A stretch of DNA of 64,000 nt, taken from NCBI RefSeq assembly GCF_003056335.1, contig NZ_PYWA01000005.1:62001-126000 (forward strand), written 5' to 3'. Under the pieces are notes generated by a model. That model was not told the DNA's origin. It was given only the letters and a program-made list of their open reading frames with translations, and did not search any database. The stretch's first letter is position 1; each line of letters opens with the position of its first letter. The stretch comes from Paracoccus indicus (GTDB taxonomy: Bacteria > Pseudomonadota > Alphaproteobacteria > Rhodobacterales > Rhodobacteraceae). Made by a program: the position numbers and the translations under genes. This document shows, one piece after another, positions 9,998 through 18,800 of this stretch.

Positions 9998-11088
9998 TTC
10001 GACCTCGGGTCAAGGACGCGGTACAGCAGGTCGCTGAAGAGGTTCAGGACGACGAAGCAGACGCCGACGACGACGGTGCCACCCAGGACCGCGTTCATGT
10101 CGCCGGACAGAAGCCCGCGGGTGATATAGCTGCCAAGACCGGGCCAGCTGAAGATGATCTCGGTCAGGACAGATCCTTCCAGCAGCGATCCGAAGGACAG
10201 GGCGATGACCGTGGTCAGCGGAATGGCGATGTTGCGGAAGGCGTGACGCCAGATGACGGCGCTTTCGGACATGCCCTTGACGCGGGCGGTGATAACATAT
10301 TCCGCCGACAACTGCTCCAGCATGAAGCTGCGCGTCATGCGGCTGATATAGGCAAGGCTGTAGTATCCCAGCAGGCTGGCCGGCAGGATGATGTGACTGA
10401 AGGCGTCGCGGAAGGCCGCCCAATCGCCCGCCAGCAAGCTGTCGACCAGAATCATGCCGGTGACGCTTGGCACCATGCCGTCATAGATGATGCCCTGACG
10501 CCCCGGCCCCCCGACCCAGCCAAGGATGCCATAGAAGATCAGCAGGCCCATCAGGCCCAGCCAGAAGATCGGCATGGAATACCCGACCAGCGCCACGACG
10601 CGGGCCACCTGATCGATGATGCCACCCTTGCGCGCAGCGGCGATGACGCCCAGGGGGACGCCTACGAAGATGCCGATCAGCGTTCCCAAAGTCGCCAGTT
10701 CGAATGTGGCGGGGAAGACGCGCTTGATATCGTCGGCCACGGGTTGGCCGGTCGATATGGACCTGCCGAAATCGCCGGTCAGCACATCGCCGATATAGCC
10801 GAAGAATTGTACCACCAGCGGGCGATCCAGCCCCATGGCGACATAGGCGGCGTCATATTGCGCCTGCGTGGCGCGGTCGCCCACGACCTTCAGCACCGGA
10901 TCGATGGGCATGACACGGCCGATGATGAAGGTCACCAGCAACAGGCCCAGCAATGTCAGCGACAGCGACAGCAGTGTCCCCGCGATGCTGCGGGCGCGGC
11001 GGCGGCGCAGGGCGTTGCGGGCCGAGGGGTCGGGACGGCTTGCGCCGGGGGTGTTGCCCCCGGCGCCCGTGTTTTCGGTCATGGCCAA
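9994..11088 (-). CDS. Peptide/opine-type ABC transporter permease (DppB-like)
   Basis: A 364-residue membrane protein, somewhat longer than the usual ~310-340 because of an Arg-rich N-terminal tail (~35 residues) ahead of the first helix. DppB-type features include the LGLDRPLVVQFFGYIGDVLTGDFG region after the first helix and the EAA loop YVITARVKGMSESAVIWRHAFRN. Six membrane helices are evident. It starts just after the binding-protein gene (stop at 11092) and overlaps the second permease by 4 nt. Confidence 0.92.
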   Translation of the reverse strand: MAMTENTGAGGNTPGASRPDPSARNALRRRRARSIAGTLLSLSLTLLGLLLVTFIIGRVMPIDPVLKVVGDRATQAQYDAAYVAMGLDRPLVVQFFGYIGDVLTGDFGRSISTGQPVADDIKRVFPATFELATLGTLIGIFVGVPLGVIAAARKGGIIDQVARVVALVGYSMPIFWLGLMGLLIFYGILGWVGGPGRQGIIYDGMVPSVTGMILVDSLLAGDWAAFRDAFSHIILPASLLGYYSLAYISRMTRSFMLEQLSAEYVITARVKGMSESAVIWRHAFRNIAIPLTTVIALSFGSLLEGSVLTEIIFSWPGLGSYITRGLLSGDMNAVLGGTVVVGVCFVVLNLFSDLLYRVLDPRSK

Positions 11089-11091
11089 GGC

Positions 11092-12690
11092 TTATTCGCC
11101 CTTCGTCACCTGACGGTAGATGACCGAGGTCACCGCGCCGCCGCTGAACCAGTTTTCGACATTGTCCTGCAGGCCCGCCTGCTCGATCCGTTGGAACAGC
11201 GGGATGATCGGAGCCTCGGCCTGGTATTGCGCCTGGATGTCCTTGTACATCTGGGCGCGCTTCTCGGCGTCCTTTTCAAGGGTGGCGGCGACGGTGGCCT
11301 CGTTCATCTCCTCGGGGACGGCGTATGCGTTGCGCCAAGCCAGAAGACCGACGGCCTTTGCCTCGTCGCTGTTGTCGGGGTTGAAGGCGAAGGTCGCGGC
11401 ATTGGTGTTCGGGTCGGAGTAATCCGGACCCCATTCACCGATGAAGATCGGCACTTCGCGCGCGCGATAGGCGTCCAGAACCTGCGCCCCGGTCATTTGC
11501 TCGATCTCGAGCGTCAGGCCGGCCTGCGCCATGGATGCCTGCAAAGTCTGCGCGACGTCGATATATTCGCGCAAGTCGCGGATGCGGGTGGTGATGGTGC
11601 CCCCCTCGATGCCGGCATCGGCCAGGATCTGCTTGGCCTTTTCGACGTCATAGGTCCAGGGCTGATCCTCCAGCACGCCCAGATAGCCAAGCGGCAGGAA
11701 GGCCTGATGGGTGGTGAACTGGCCCTTCAGGAAGCTGCCGGTGATGCCTTCGTAATCGACCAGATATTTCATCGCCTCGATCACGGCGGGGTTGGACAGC
11801 AGTTCGTTCTTCTGGTTCAGACCCATGTACATCATGCGCCCGCGCGGTTCGTCCTGGATCTTGACGCCCTCGACCGAGCCGATGCTTTCGACATCGGTGG
11901 GCGTCAGGTTGCGGGCGACGTCGATGTCGCCCTGTTCCAGCAGCAGACGTTGCGCGCTGGATTCTGCCACGTTGCGCACGATCACGCGCTTCATTGCGGG
12001 CGCGCCCTGCCAATAGTCTTCGTAGGCGGCCAGCTGCACCGCCTCGTTCGGGCGCCATGCGGCCAGGGTATAGGCACCCGAGCCTGCCTCGTTGGTGTTC
12101 AGCCAGCCGTTGCCCATGTCGCCGTCCTGTTCATTGGCAAGGACGGTCTCCTTGTCGATGATGCTGGCGATATTGGCGGTCAGGCAGTTCAGAACGAAGG
12201 ACGGCGCATAGGGCTTGTCCAGGGTCAGCGTCAGCTTGTTGCCGTCGGCGGAGATCTTCTCTTCGGCGTTGGCGGCGGTGAAGCCGAACTGCGTCAGGAT
12301 GAAGGCCGGCGTCTTGTCCAGCTTGACGGCGCGCTGCAGCGACCATGCGGCATCCTCTGCCCGAACGGGATTGCCGGAATGGAAGGTCACGCCCTCGCGC
12401 ATGGTGAAGGTGATGGACAGGCCGTCTTCGGACACCTCCCAGCTTTCGGCAAGGCTGGGCTTGAAGCCCGCGTCCATGTCCAGCGGATCGAAGTCGACCA
12501 GCCGGTCGTAGGTGTTGTTGTTCACATCGTTGCCCGAGAACTCGAAGGTCTGGGCCGGATCAAGGCTGATGATGTCGTCGATGGTATGGGCGACGACCAG
12601 CGTATCGGCAGGCGTCTCGGCATAGGCGGCGGGCGACAGTGCAAGGGCGGATGCCAGCAGCACGGCGCGCGTGGTCATTTTCAATGTCAT
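11092..12690 (-). CDS. ABC transporter substrate-binding protein, family 5
   Basis: A 532-residue periplasmic solute-binding protein of the peptide/nickel/opine family (SBP_bac_5). The start at 12690 is chosen over the longer frame because it opens a signal peptide (MTLKMTTRAVLLASALALS, cleavage near AYA) and has an AGGGA ribosome site 8 nt upstream. The mature protein shows the family's DIISLDPAQTFEF and PSLAESWEVSEDGLSITF segments. First gene of the operon ending at 7446. Ligand unknown: such systems import di/oligopeptides, glutathione, opines or metals, and no catabolic gene here decides. Confidence 0.9.
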   Translation of the reverse strand: MTLKMTTRAVLLASALALSPAAYAETPADTLVVAHTIDDIISLDPAQTFEFSGNDVNNNTYDRLVDFDPLDMDAGFKPSLAESWEVSEDGLSITFTMREGVTFHSGNPVRAEDAAWSLQRAVKLDKTPAFILTQFGFTAANAEEKISADGNKLTLTLDKPYAPSFVLNCLTANIASIIDKETVLANEQDGDMGNGWLNTNEAGSGAYTLAAWRPNEAVQLAAYEDYWQGAPAMKRVIVRNVAESSAQRLLLEQGDIDVARNLTPTDVESIGSVEGVKIQDEPRGRMMYMGLNQKNELLSNPAVIEAMKYLVDYEGITGSFLKGQFTTHQAFLPLGYLGVLEDQPWTYDVEKAKQILADAGIEGGTITTRIRDLREYIDVAQTLQASMAQAGLTLEIEQMTGAQVLDAYRAREVPIFIGEWGPDYSDPNTNAATFAFNPDNSDEAKAVGLLAWRNAYAVPEEMNEATVAATLEKDAEKRAQMYKDIQAQYQAEAPIIPLFQRIEQAGLQDNVENWFSGGAVTSVIYRQVTKGE

Positions 12691-12991
12691 GATTGTTTCC
12701 CTGAAGGTCGTGTTTGCGTCCCGCTTCGGGCGGGCTTCATGACGTGCAGGTTGGCGCAAGGTCACCTGCCTTGCAAGTGTCCTGCACGATCCGCGGGCAG
12801 CGCGTCCAACCGAAGCCGACACAACCCTTAATTGTTCATACATATAATGGGTTACGCATGCGGCATCGTCGAAAAACCGCCACGGGGCCTGCGGAAATTC
12901 TTGATCGATGCAGGCATCCGAACCAACATGGCCTGGTTAATGGTGATCTTGCGAATGGTAAAATGTCTGCTCAAATCTGGGAAATTTGCAA
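12691..12991. other. Divergent intergenic region upstream of ABC operon and RTX gene
   Basis: About 300 bp without a gene, holding the promoter regions of the leftward ABC operon and the rightward RTX gene. A short AT-rich patch near 12826-12852 (TTAATTGTTCATACATATAATGGG) is the best promoter candidate. No operator repeat or hairpin stands out. Confidence 0.5.
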
Positions 12992-14848
12992 ATGGCACTG
13001 ACCATCGTTGATCCCGCTACGGTTGAACTGGAACATCTTGCTGCCGTGGATGTGAAATTCTCGGGGGCGCATATCGGCGGGGGGATATATTTCAGCGCCA
13101 ACCACGATCCTGCCCCCGGAGGAGGCAGCAAGGCCATTCCGCAGCGCAGCCTTGACGGCGAGGTTGAAGAGCACAAGACCAACGAGTTTGAATTCACCCT
13201 GCGCGGCGGCACCGCCCCCTGGGACGATTATCGCGACGACACCGACGGCGACGGCACCCTCGATTATGTCAAGGCCGGCTTCGACATCGGCCTGCAGGTC
13301 GGCCACAGGCTGGAATCGACCGGCCTTTTCTATGATGGACCGGCGGCGCCGCTGCTGATCGCCAATGATCCGAACGATCTTGTGGGGACCGTCACCATCA
13401 CCGGCTATCCGGCGGCAAGCGTATCGCAGAACGGCCAGGACGGCGTGCTGCATCAGACCAGCGGCGATCTGCTGCCCGGCGGCTATACCGAACAGGACGT
13501 CGGCGGAGACATCGGCGGTTATTTCACCATCCTCGGCGCCGAGGCCGCGGGCGGCATGAGCGGATCGGGCAACTACCTGGATTTCGATCCCGACGGCGAC
13601 GGGCAGTCGCAAACCTATCTGATCGGCGCCGTGGCGCGCGCGGGCACGGCCACGCTGCCGGACGGAGAAACGCTGTCGCTGGTGCAATCGACGTCGTTTT
13701 CCCCCCATTACGAGGATCTGGCCCAATCCATCCTGTCGCTGACCGGCACCAATATCCGTGTCGCCGATGATTTCCCGCGCATGACCTTGCTGTCGGCACA
13801 ATCGTTAGGGGCCACCACGACCACGGTTCAGGGCCAGTTCTTCAACGAGGATATCTATGGCGGCGTCAATGACGACACGCTGTCGGGCGGGGATGGCGAC
13901 GATTTCCTGACGGGCGCGGGCGGCGACGACCTGCTGGACGGCGGCAACGGGGAAGACACGCTGCAAGGCGGCGCCGGATCGGATACCTTGACGGGCGGCG
14001 GAGGAGCGGATGTGTTCCGCGTCGCCGCCGGGGGTCAGAGCATGATCACCGACCTGTCCAGCACGGATGGTGACGTCATCGACCTCAGTCCGCATTTCGA
14101 TACCCTGGACGCGGTCATCGCCGCAGCGACCGAAAACGACGACGGATCGCTGGTCATCGCCCTGCCCACCTTATCGGGTGGCGGCAGCCTGATGCTGCCG
14201 GATATGACCATTGCCGGTCTGAACGACATCAACATCAATGTGGTCTGCTTCTGCGCCGACACCATGATCCTGACCCCGCAAGGCCCCCGCGCCATCCAGA
14301 CTTTGCGCCCGGGCGATCTGATCACGACCCATGACGGGACGGCACGACGCCTGCGGGCCATGCACAGCCGCACCCTTGGCGCATCCGAGGTGGCGCTGCG
14401 CCCGAACCTCTGGCCGGTGCGGATCGCCGCGGGCAGCCTGGGGTCCGGGGTGCCTGCGCGGGATCTTGTCGTCTCGCCCCAGCATCGCATCCTGATCGAC
14501 AGCCCCATCGCGCGGCGCATGACGGGTGATGCGACCCTGATCCCGGCCAAGGCGCTGCTGGCGATGGTGGGCATCGAACAGCCACGCCCTGTCGGACCGG
14601 TCACCTACCTGCACCTGGTCTTCGACGATCATCAGGTCGTCTGCGCCAATGGCTGCTGGTCCGAAAGCTTCTATCCCGGGAAGCAGGCGATGGGTTCCCT
14701 GCCCGACAGCTTGCGGCATGAATACGCGATGATCTTCCGATCGGACGAAAGCCGCCGCGCCGCGCATCGCCTGACGCAAGGCGCCAAGGCCAAACGGATG
14801 GTGGCGCGTCACATTGCCAACAACCGGGCCATGCAGGCCCGGGCCTAG
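12992..14848 (+). CDS. V8-like protease domain / RTX repeats / Hint domain secreted protein
   Basis: A 618-residue protein with three parts. Residues ~1-230 resemble a V8/glutamyl-endopeptidase serine protease: candidate triad His38 (SANHDP), Asp97 (FDIGLQV) and Ser near 189 (GGMSGSG), with GYPAASVSQNG and a Ser-Gly-Asp segment between. Calcium-loop-like DTDGDGTLD and DPDGDGQ occur here. Residues ~286-345 hold five to six RTX nonapeptides (GGxGxDxLx), which bind calcium and mark type I secretion. From ~415 a Hint_2 domain begins (CFCADTMILTPQGPRAI, then RDLVVSPQHRIL). The ATG at 12992 has GGGAA 9 nt upstream and no Sec signal, as expected for an RTX substrate. No hlyB/hlyD genes lie nearby. 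The protease assignment is my pattern match, less certain than RTX and Hint. Confidence 0.8.
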   Translation: MALTIVDPATVELEHLAAVDVKFSGAHIGGGIYFSANHDPAPGGGSKAIPQRSLDGEVEEHKTNEFEFTLRGGTAPWDDYRDDTDGDGTLDYVKAGFDIGLQVGHRLESTGLFYDGPAAPLLIANDPNDLVGTVTITGYPAASVSQNGQDGVLHQTSGDLLPGGYTEQDVGGDIGGYFTILGAEAAGGMSGSGNYLDFDPDGDGQSQTYLIGAVARAGTATLPDGETLSLVQSTSFSPHYEDLAQSILSLTGTNIRVADDFPRMTLLSAQSLGATTTTVQGQFFNEDIYGGVNDDTLSGGDGDDFLTGAGGDDLLDGGNGEDTLQGGAGSDTLTGGGGADVFRVAAGGQSMITDLSSTDGDVIDLSPHFDTLDAVIAAATENDDGSLVIALPTLSGGGSLMLPDMTIAGLNDININVVCFCADTMILTPQGPRAIQTLRPGDLITTHDGTARRLRAMHSRTLGASEVALRPNLWPVRIAAGSLGSGVPARDLVVSPQHRILIDSPIARRMTGDATLIPAKALLAMVGIEQPRPVGPVTYLHLVFDDHQVVCANGCWSESFYPGKQAMGSLPDSLRHEYAMIFRSDESRRAAHRLTQGAKAKRMVARHIANNRAMQARA

Positions 14849-15720
14849 GGCCAGGAGGCGAAGGTGTTGTCCGGGCTCTGCGGGCCGGGGTCGCGTCGTT
14901 GGCGGTTCGGGGAATACCCGGTCATCCGCTTGTAGAAGCGGCTGAAATAGGCGGGATCGGAAAAGCCCAGGTTCTTGGCGATATCGGCGATCTGCATGCC
15001 TGAATTCGTCAGAAGGACATTGGCCTCCTGGATGATTCGGGCGTGGATCAGCGCCAAAGGGGCCCGTTCGGTCGTCTTGCGCAAGATCGCACTCAGACGC
15101 TCGGGCGAGATCTGCAACTCCTCGGCATAGCGGGCAATGGGCCATTGCGCGCGAAGGTTCCGTTCGACCATCTGCAGAAAGCGCGTCGTGATCATGCGGT
15201 CGGAGGACTGCGCCGATTGATCCAGGGGCCGCGTCAACCGCCAGATGTCGATGCTGAGCACGGCGGTCAGATGGCGCACCACGTCGATGTGACCGGGCTG
15301 TTCGGCCTCCAACTCGGCGTGCAGACGCTCGAGGCAGCGGTGAAAGCGGTCCGCCTCGTCCGGCTCCAACCGGCTGGAAACGAATGGCAGGCTGACGATG
15401 GACCGCAGGCTGTCGGCCATGGGCCCGACGGCGATGGCCTGGGCAAGAGCCACTTCCGAAAGCGACAGGATCACGCCGCGGGTTCCTGCCTGCATGGTGA
15501 TCGCAGTGCCGGCATCGGCAGGAAGCCAGATCATGCACGGAGCATCGAAGGGGACCGGACCCGATTGCAGGTGGACCATCCCCTGCCCCGACCGCAGCGA
15601 GATGGCCCGATGTCGCTTGTCACGGAAGGACCTTGCGCCGGAAGTCAGCTGGCTGTGGATCGGCAGAACCTCGACTTCGGGTGATACGGCCGTGCCGTTC
15701 AGTTCAGCGTTGTTGATCAT
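14845..15720 (-). CDS. AraC family transcriptional regulator
   Basis: A 291-residue regulator: an AraC_binding-type N-terminal sensor domain (~20-170) and a C-terminal double helix-turn-helix (~190-280) ending with the family signature IADIAKNLGFSDPAYFSRFYKRMTGYSPNRQR region. The stop codon shares the palindrome CTAG with the stop of the convergent RTX gene, so the two genes overlap by 4 nt. No adjacent metabolic gene identifies its ligand. Confidence 0.9.
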   Translation of the reverse strand: MINNAELNGTAVSPEVEVLPIHSQLTSGARSFRDKRHRAISLRSGQGMVHLQSGPVPFDAPCMIWLPADAGTAITMQAGTRGVILSLSEVALAQAIAVGPMADSLRSIVSLPFVSSRLEPDEADRFHRCLERLHAELEAEQPGHIDVVRHLTAVLSIDIWRLTRPLDQSAQSSDRMITTRFLQMVERNLRAQWPIARYAEELQISPERLSAILRKTTERAPLALIHARIIQEANVLLTNSGMQIADIAKNLGFSDPAYFSRFYKRMTGYSPNRQRRDPGPQSPDNTFASWP

Positions 15721-16828
15721 GCCCTATGGTCGCCCCGGTCCAATGTCTGTTTCAATTCGGCCTTCGCGCGTGACGAAACGCGCAAGCAAGGCGACCGCAA
15801 CGCGACCGCGCCATCTTGCCGATGCCTCCAATGCCCCCGCTGGATTCCCTGCACACTGCGGGGAATCGCTGCAAGTAGTTACTAATATGTATGCACCAAA
15901 ATCAATGTATCGCCCCATCACGAGCGATCACACCTGATGAAAAAGACAGTCACGCGCGGCATCATGTCGGATCGACATCTGGTCACCGCCATGTCCGACA
16001 GGTCGTAAATCCCATGGAAGGGTGACGGCGCCTTGCGGTACGGTTCGGCCCTGGCTGAGTTTGCCGCCCGCTGATCGGCGGGACGACGGTATTCGGATAT
16101 CTATCAAGCTATGCGTTAGGCGCCGCATATTCCATGCTGCAAAACGATTGCCGGTTACACCGCTTCAAGCTTCGGTTCATCTTATAGCGTCAAGATGCAG
16201 CGGCAATCCTACTGGGCTGTGTCCGAAGTGCCGCCAAGTTGAAACGATTGTCAGATGCTCCGTTTCACCCATGATTTACAGTAAAGGTTCTGTACAGCGC
16301 AGACTTCCAAGCACAGGGTGTCAACGTAGCATTGTCTTTCCCTAAGCTTGAGCCAACTTCCTAAAATCATGTGCTGGAACAAGTTTCCACCGAACGAGAG
16401 CTAGCTATCTGTCCAAGGCAGCACCTCGCCACCGTAACACCTCAGATCTTACGCCATATTGTTCGCGCAGCATCGAATCCCCTTGGTCGATACGAATTGG
16501 TCTACGCAGGTCGCCTGCAAAGCGGGCGATAAATTTTGTAGACAGCTGATACGTCAAACGAGTTTTCCGAGTTTGCTGCGACACGAAGTTTGCTACTCGT
16601 GGCAAAGAAAGTCACCTGTCTGTGAGACAACCTGACATCAAACGAACCATTGGGGTTTCTACTCGCCAAGGAAGTAGCATGCGCCTTGCATACCCCTGCG
16701 GTCATTGCGGGAAATGAAAAACCGAGGAAGATCGAGGAATTGCGCCATCGCCGAAGCGACACGGTTCGCAATTCAAACGCACCAGAGGCCGCAAACAACT
16801 CTCAGTGCCTATCGATACAGATGTTGGG
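15721..16828. other. 1.1-kb non-coding, AT-richer gap next to tRNA-Ser
   Basis: No supported gene. Sampled 60-base lines between 16200 and 16600 have about 43-52% GC against ~65% for the window. Short frames of 66 and 98 codons on the minus strand (16405-16605, 16502-16798) have neither good ribosome sites nor recognisable motifs. The left ~200 bp probably carries the AraC gene promoter. The composition and position at a tRNA-Ser suggest decayed foreign DNA; I found no integrase remnant. Confidence 0.6.
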
Positions 16829-16918
16829 TGGCGGAGACGAAGGGATTCGAACCCTCGAGACCCTTTCGGGCCTGCACCCTTAGCAGGGGTGTGCCTTCGA
16901 CCACTCGGCCACGTCTCC
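16829..16918 (-). tRNA. tRNA-Ser (anticodon GCU)
   Basis: A 90-nt class II tRNA including encoded CCA. The acceptor stem GGAGACG pairs with CGTCTCC, followed by discriminator G and CCA. D-arm GCCGAGTGGTCGAAGGC, anticodon loop CTGCTAA (GCT), a long variable arm (GCAGGCCCGAAAGGGTCTC) and T-arm GGTTCGAATCC are all present. Confidence 0.95.
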
Positions 16919-17025
16919 GCTGATCCGTATATGGATGTCGCCAAGGGGTGACAAGGGCATTTTTGGCATATTTCCAATCTCTTTCGCCAGTTTTTCAGGC
17001 AAGCCTTGCGTACTGTCCGATCTAC

Positions 17026-18099
17026 CTAGCCGCGGTCTGTCACGGCCACCGATTTGACGACGGCGTGCACGGCGATGCCAGGGGCCAGCGCCAGTGCCTT
17101 GGCCGATCGCGCGGTGATCCTTGCCAGAAGGTGATCCTGGCCGACGGCCAGTCGAACCAACACGTCGGGGCCGGTTCCCGGCGCTACGCTTCGGACATTT
17201 GCCGACAGGACGTTCAGGGCCGAGATCCCCTGCGGCCTTGTCAGGGACAGCATCACGTCACGGGCATGGATGCGCAGGCGCAGCGTATGGCCGGGCGCTG
17301 CATCCAGATGAGGCACCAGCAGTTCGCCCAAGGGGGTCGAAAGACGTGTCAGGCCGTCCGCGTCATGCGCTTGGACCCGGGCAGCGATGACCGAGCCTGC
17401 CTGCCCCTCGCCCAGATGGGCCGCAGTGTCCGGGTCCGACATCAGGCCTTCCAATTGCCCGGCCTGCATCACCTTGCCGTCCCGCAGGATGACCAGCGTG
17501 GTGGCCAGGCGGGCGACCTCGGGCATGGCATGGCTGACATAGAGGATGGGAATCCGCGTCTGATCGCGCAGGCGTTCCAGATAGGGCAGGATCTCGGACT
17601 TGCGGGCCTCGTCTAGGGCCGCCAGCGGTTCGTCCATCAGCAGCATGCGCGGGCGCGACAGCAACGCGCGACCGATGGCGACGCGTTGCTTTTCGCCCCC
17701 CGACAAGGCGCCGGGGCGACGCTGCAGAAGATCGCCGATCCCCAGGAGCGAGACGACATCCTCGAAGCCGATCCTGTCACCGTGGCTCGCGAACCAGCGG
17801 CCATAGAGCAGGTTCTGCCGCACGCTCAGATGCGGAAACAGACGGCTGTCCTGAAAGACATAGCCCAGCCCGCGCCGATGCGGCGGCAGGAAGCGGCCGG
17901 TAGCGCTGTCCATCAGATCGCGCCCGTCCAAGGTGATCCGTCCCGCTTCTGGTCGCAAGAGCCCCGCAACCGCATTGATGACCGATGTCTTGCCCGACCC
18001 CGAACGCCCGAACAGCGCCGTGACGCCCGCCTGCGCCTGAAAGTCGACGTCGAGCGTGAAGCCCGGAAAACGGTGACGGAGTGCGACAGACAGGCTCAT
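17026..18099 (-). CDS. modC: Molybdate ABC transporter ATP-binding protein
   Basis: A 357-residue ModC. Residues ~1-230 are the ABC domain: Walker A GRSGSGKTS, Q-loop YVFQDSRLF, signature LSGGEKQR and Walker B LLMDEPLAALD. Residues ~290-355 form a MOP/TOBE domain (SALNVLSANVRSV; ITARSAKALAL), which binds molybdate and sets ModC apart from other ABC ATPases. The start at 18099 overlaps the modB stop by 4 nt; an in-frame extension to 18768 only shadows modB. Drives molybdate import for molybdoenzymes. Confidence 0.95.
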   Translation of the reverse strand: MSLSVALRHRFPGFTLDVDFQAQAGVTALFGRSGSGKTSVINAVAGLLRPEAGRITLDGRDLMDSATGRFLPPHRRGLGYVFQDSRLFPHLSVRQNLLYGRWFASHGDRIGFEDVVSLLGIGDLLQRRPGALSGGEKQRVAIGRALLSRPRMLLMDEPLAALDEARKSEILPYLERLRDQTRIPILYVSHAMPEVARLATTLVILRDGKVMQAGQLEGLMSDPDTAAHLGEGQAGSVIAARVQAHDADGLTRLSTPLGELLVPHLDAAPGHTLRLRIHARDVMLSLTRPQGISALNVLSANVRSVAPGTGPDVLVRLAVGQDHLLARITARSAKALALAPGIAVHAVVKSVAVTDRG

Positions 18100-18800
18100 G
18101 TCCCCGCGATCCTTCTGGCGATGGCACGCGCGACCCATTCGGACAGCAGCAGCGCGATCATGGCGATGGCCACGGCGATGGCGACAAGGCGCAGGGCGGA
18201 CGCCTCTCCGCCCGGGACCTGCAGGAAAGAATAGATGGCCGAGGGCAGGGTCTGGGTCTGGCCGGGAATGTTGCTGACGAAGGTGATGGTGGCGCCGAAT
18301 TCGCCCATCGCCTTGGCAAAGGCCAGAATGGCCCCGGCGATGATGCCGGGCAGGATCAGCGGCAAGGTTACCGTCAGAAAGACCCAGAGGCAGTTGGCAC
18401 CCAAGGTGCCGGCAACCTGTTCCAGCCGGGGATCGACCGCCTCGATCGCCAGGCGGATGGCGCGGACCATCAGCGGAAAGGCCATGATCGCCGCCGCCAG
18501 CGCCGCCCCCGTCCAGCGAAACGCCAGCACGATGCCGCAGCAGTCGTCCAGAAACCCGCCAATGGGACCGCGCCTTCCAAAGCCCGCCAGCAACAGGTAC
18601 CCCGTGACCACGGGCGGCAGGATCAGCGGCAGATGGACCAGCCCGTTCAGCAGTTGCTTGCCCCAGAATTGCCGACGCGCCAGCAGATAGGCCACCGCGA
18701 TGCCAAACGGCAGGCTGACGACCGTCGCCCAAAGCGACACCTTGAGCGACAGGGCAACCGCCTGCCATTCCTGCAATGTCAGGCCAAGGGTATCATTCAT
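18096..18800 (-). CDS. modB: Molybdate ABC transporter permease
   Basis: A 234-residue inner-membrane permease with about five helices and the ModB EAA loop (EQVAGTLGANCLWVFLTVTLP). The segment FAKAMGEFGATITFVSNIPG is diagnostic of ModB/CysT-type permeases. It overlaps modA by 8 nt and modC by 4 nt, completing a modABC operon. Confidence 0.95.
   Translation of the reverse strand: MNDTLGLTLQEWQAVALSLKVSLWATVVSLPFGIAVAYLLARRQFWGKQLLNGLVHLPLILPPVVTGYLLLAGFGRRGPIGGFLDDCCGIVLAFRWTGAALAAAIMAFPLMVRAIRLAIEAVDPRLEQVAGTLGANCLWVFLTVTLPLILPGIIAGAILAFAKAMGEFGATITFVSNIPGQTQTLPSAIYSFLQVPGGEASALRLVAIAVAIAMIALLLSEWVARAIARRIAGT

Noticed and set aside
10243..12831. 862-codon frame on the plus strand
   Set aside because: Mirror of the ABC permease and binding-protein genes; no domain, no ribosome site.
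13840..14040. Repetitive GGCGG/GACGAC DNA, considered as a repeat or CRISPR-like array
   Set aside because: It encodes RTX nonapeptides in frame; no spacer-repeat structure.
16240..16278. TGAAACG...CGTTTCA inverted repeat
   Set aside because: A 7-bp stem with a 14-nt loop in an AT-richer gap; could occur by chance and lacks context.
16405..16798. Two small minus-strand frames as possible transposase remnants
   Set aside because: No DDE/HTH signature or inverted repeats; not supported beyond a vague suspicion.
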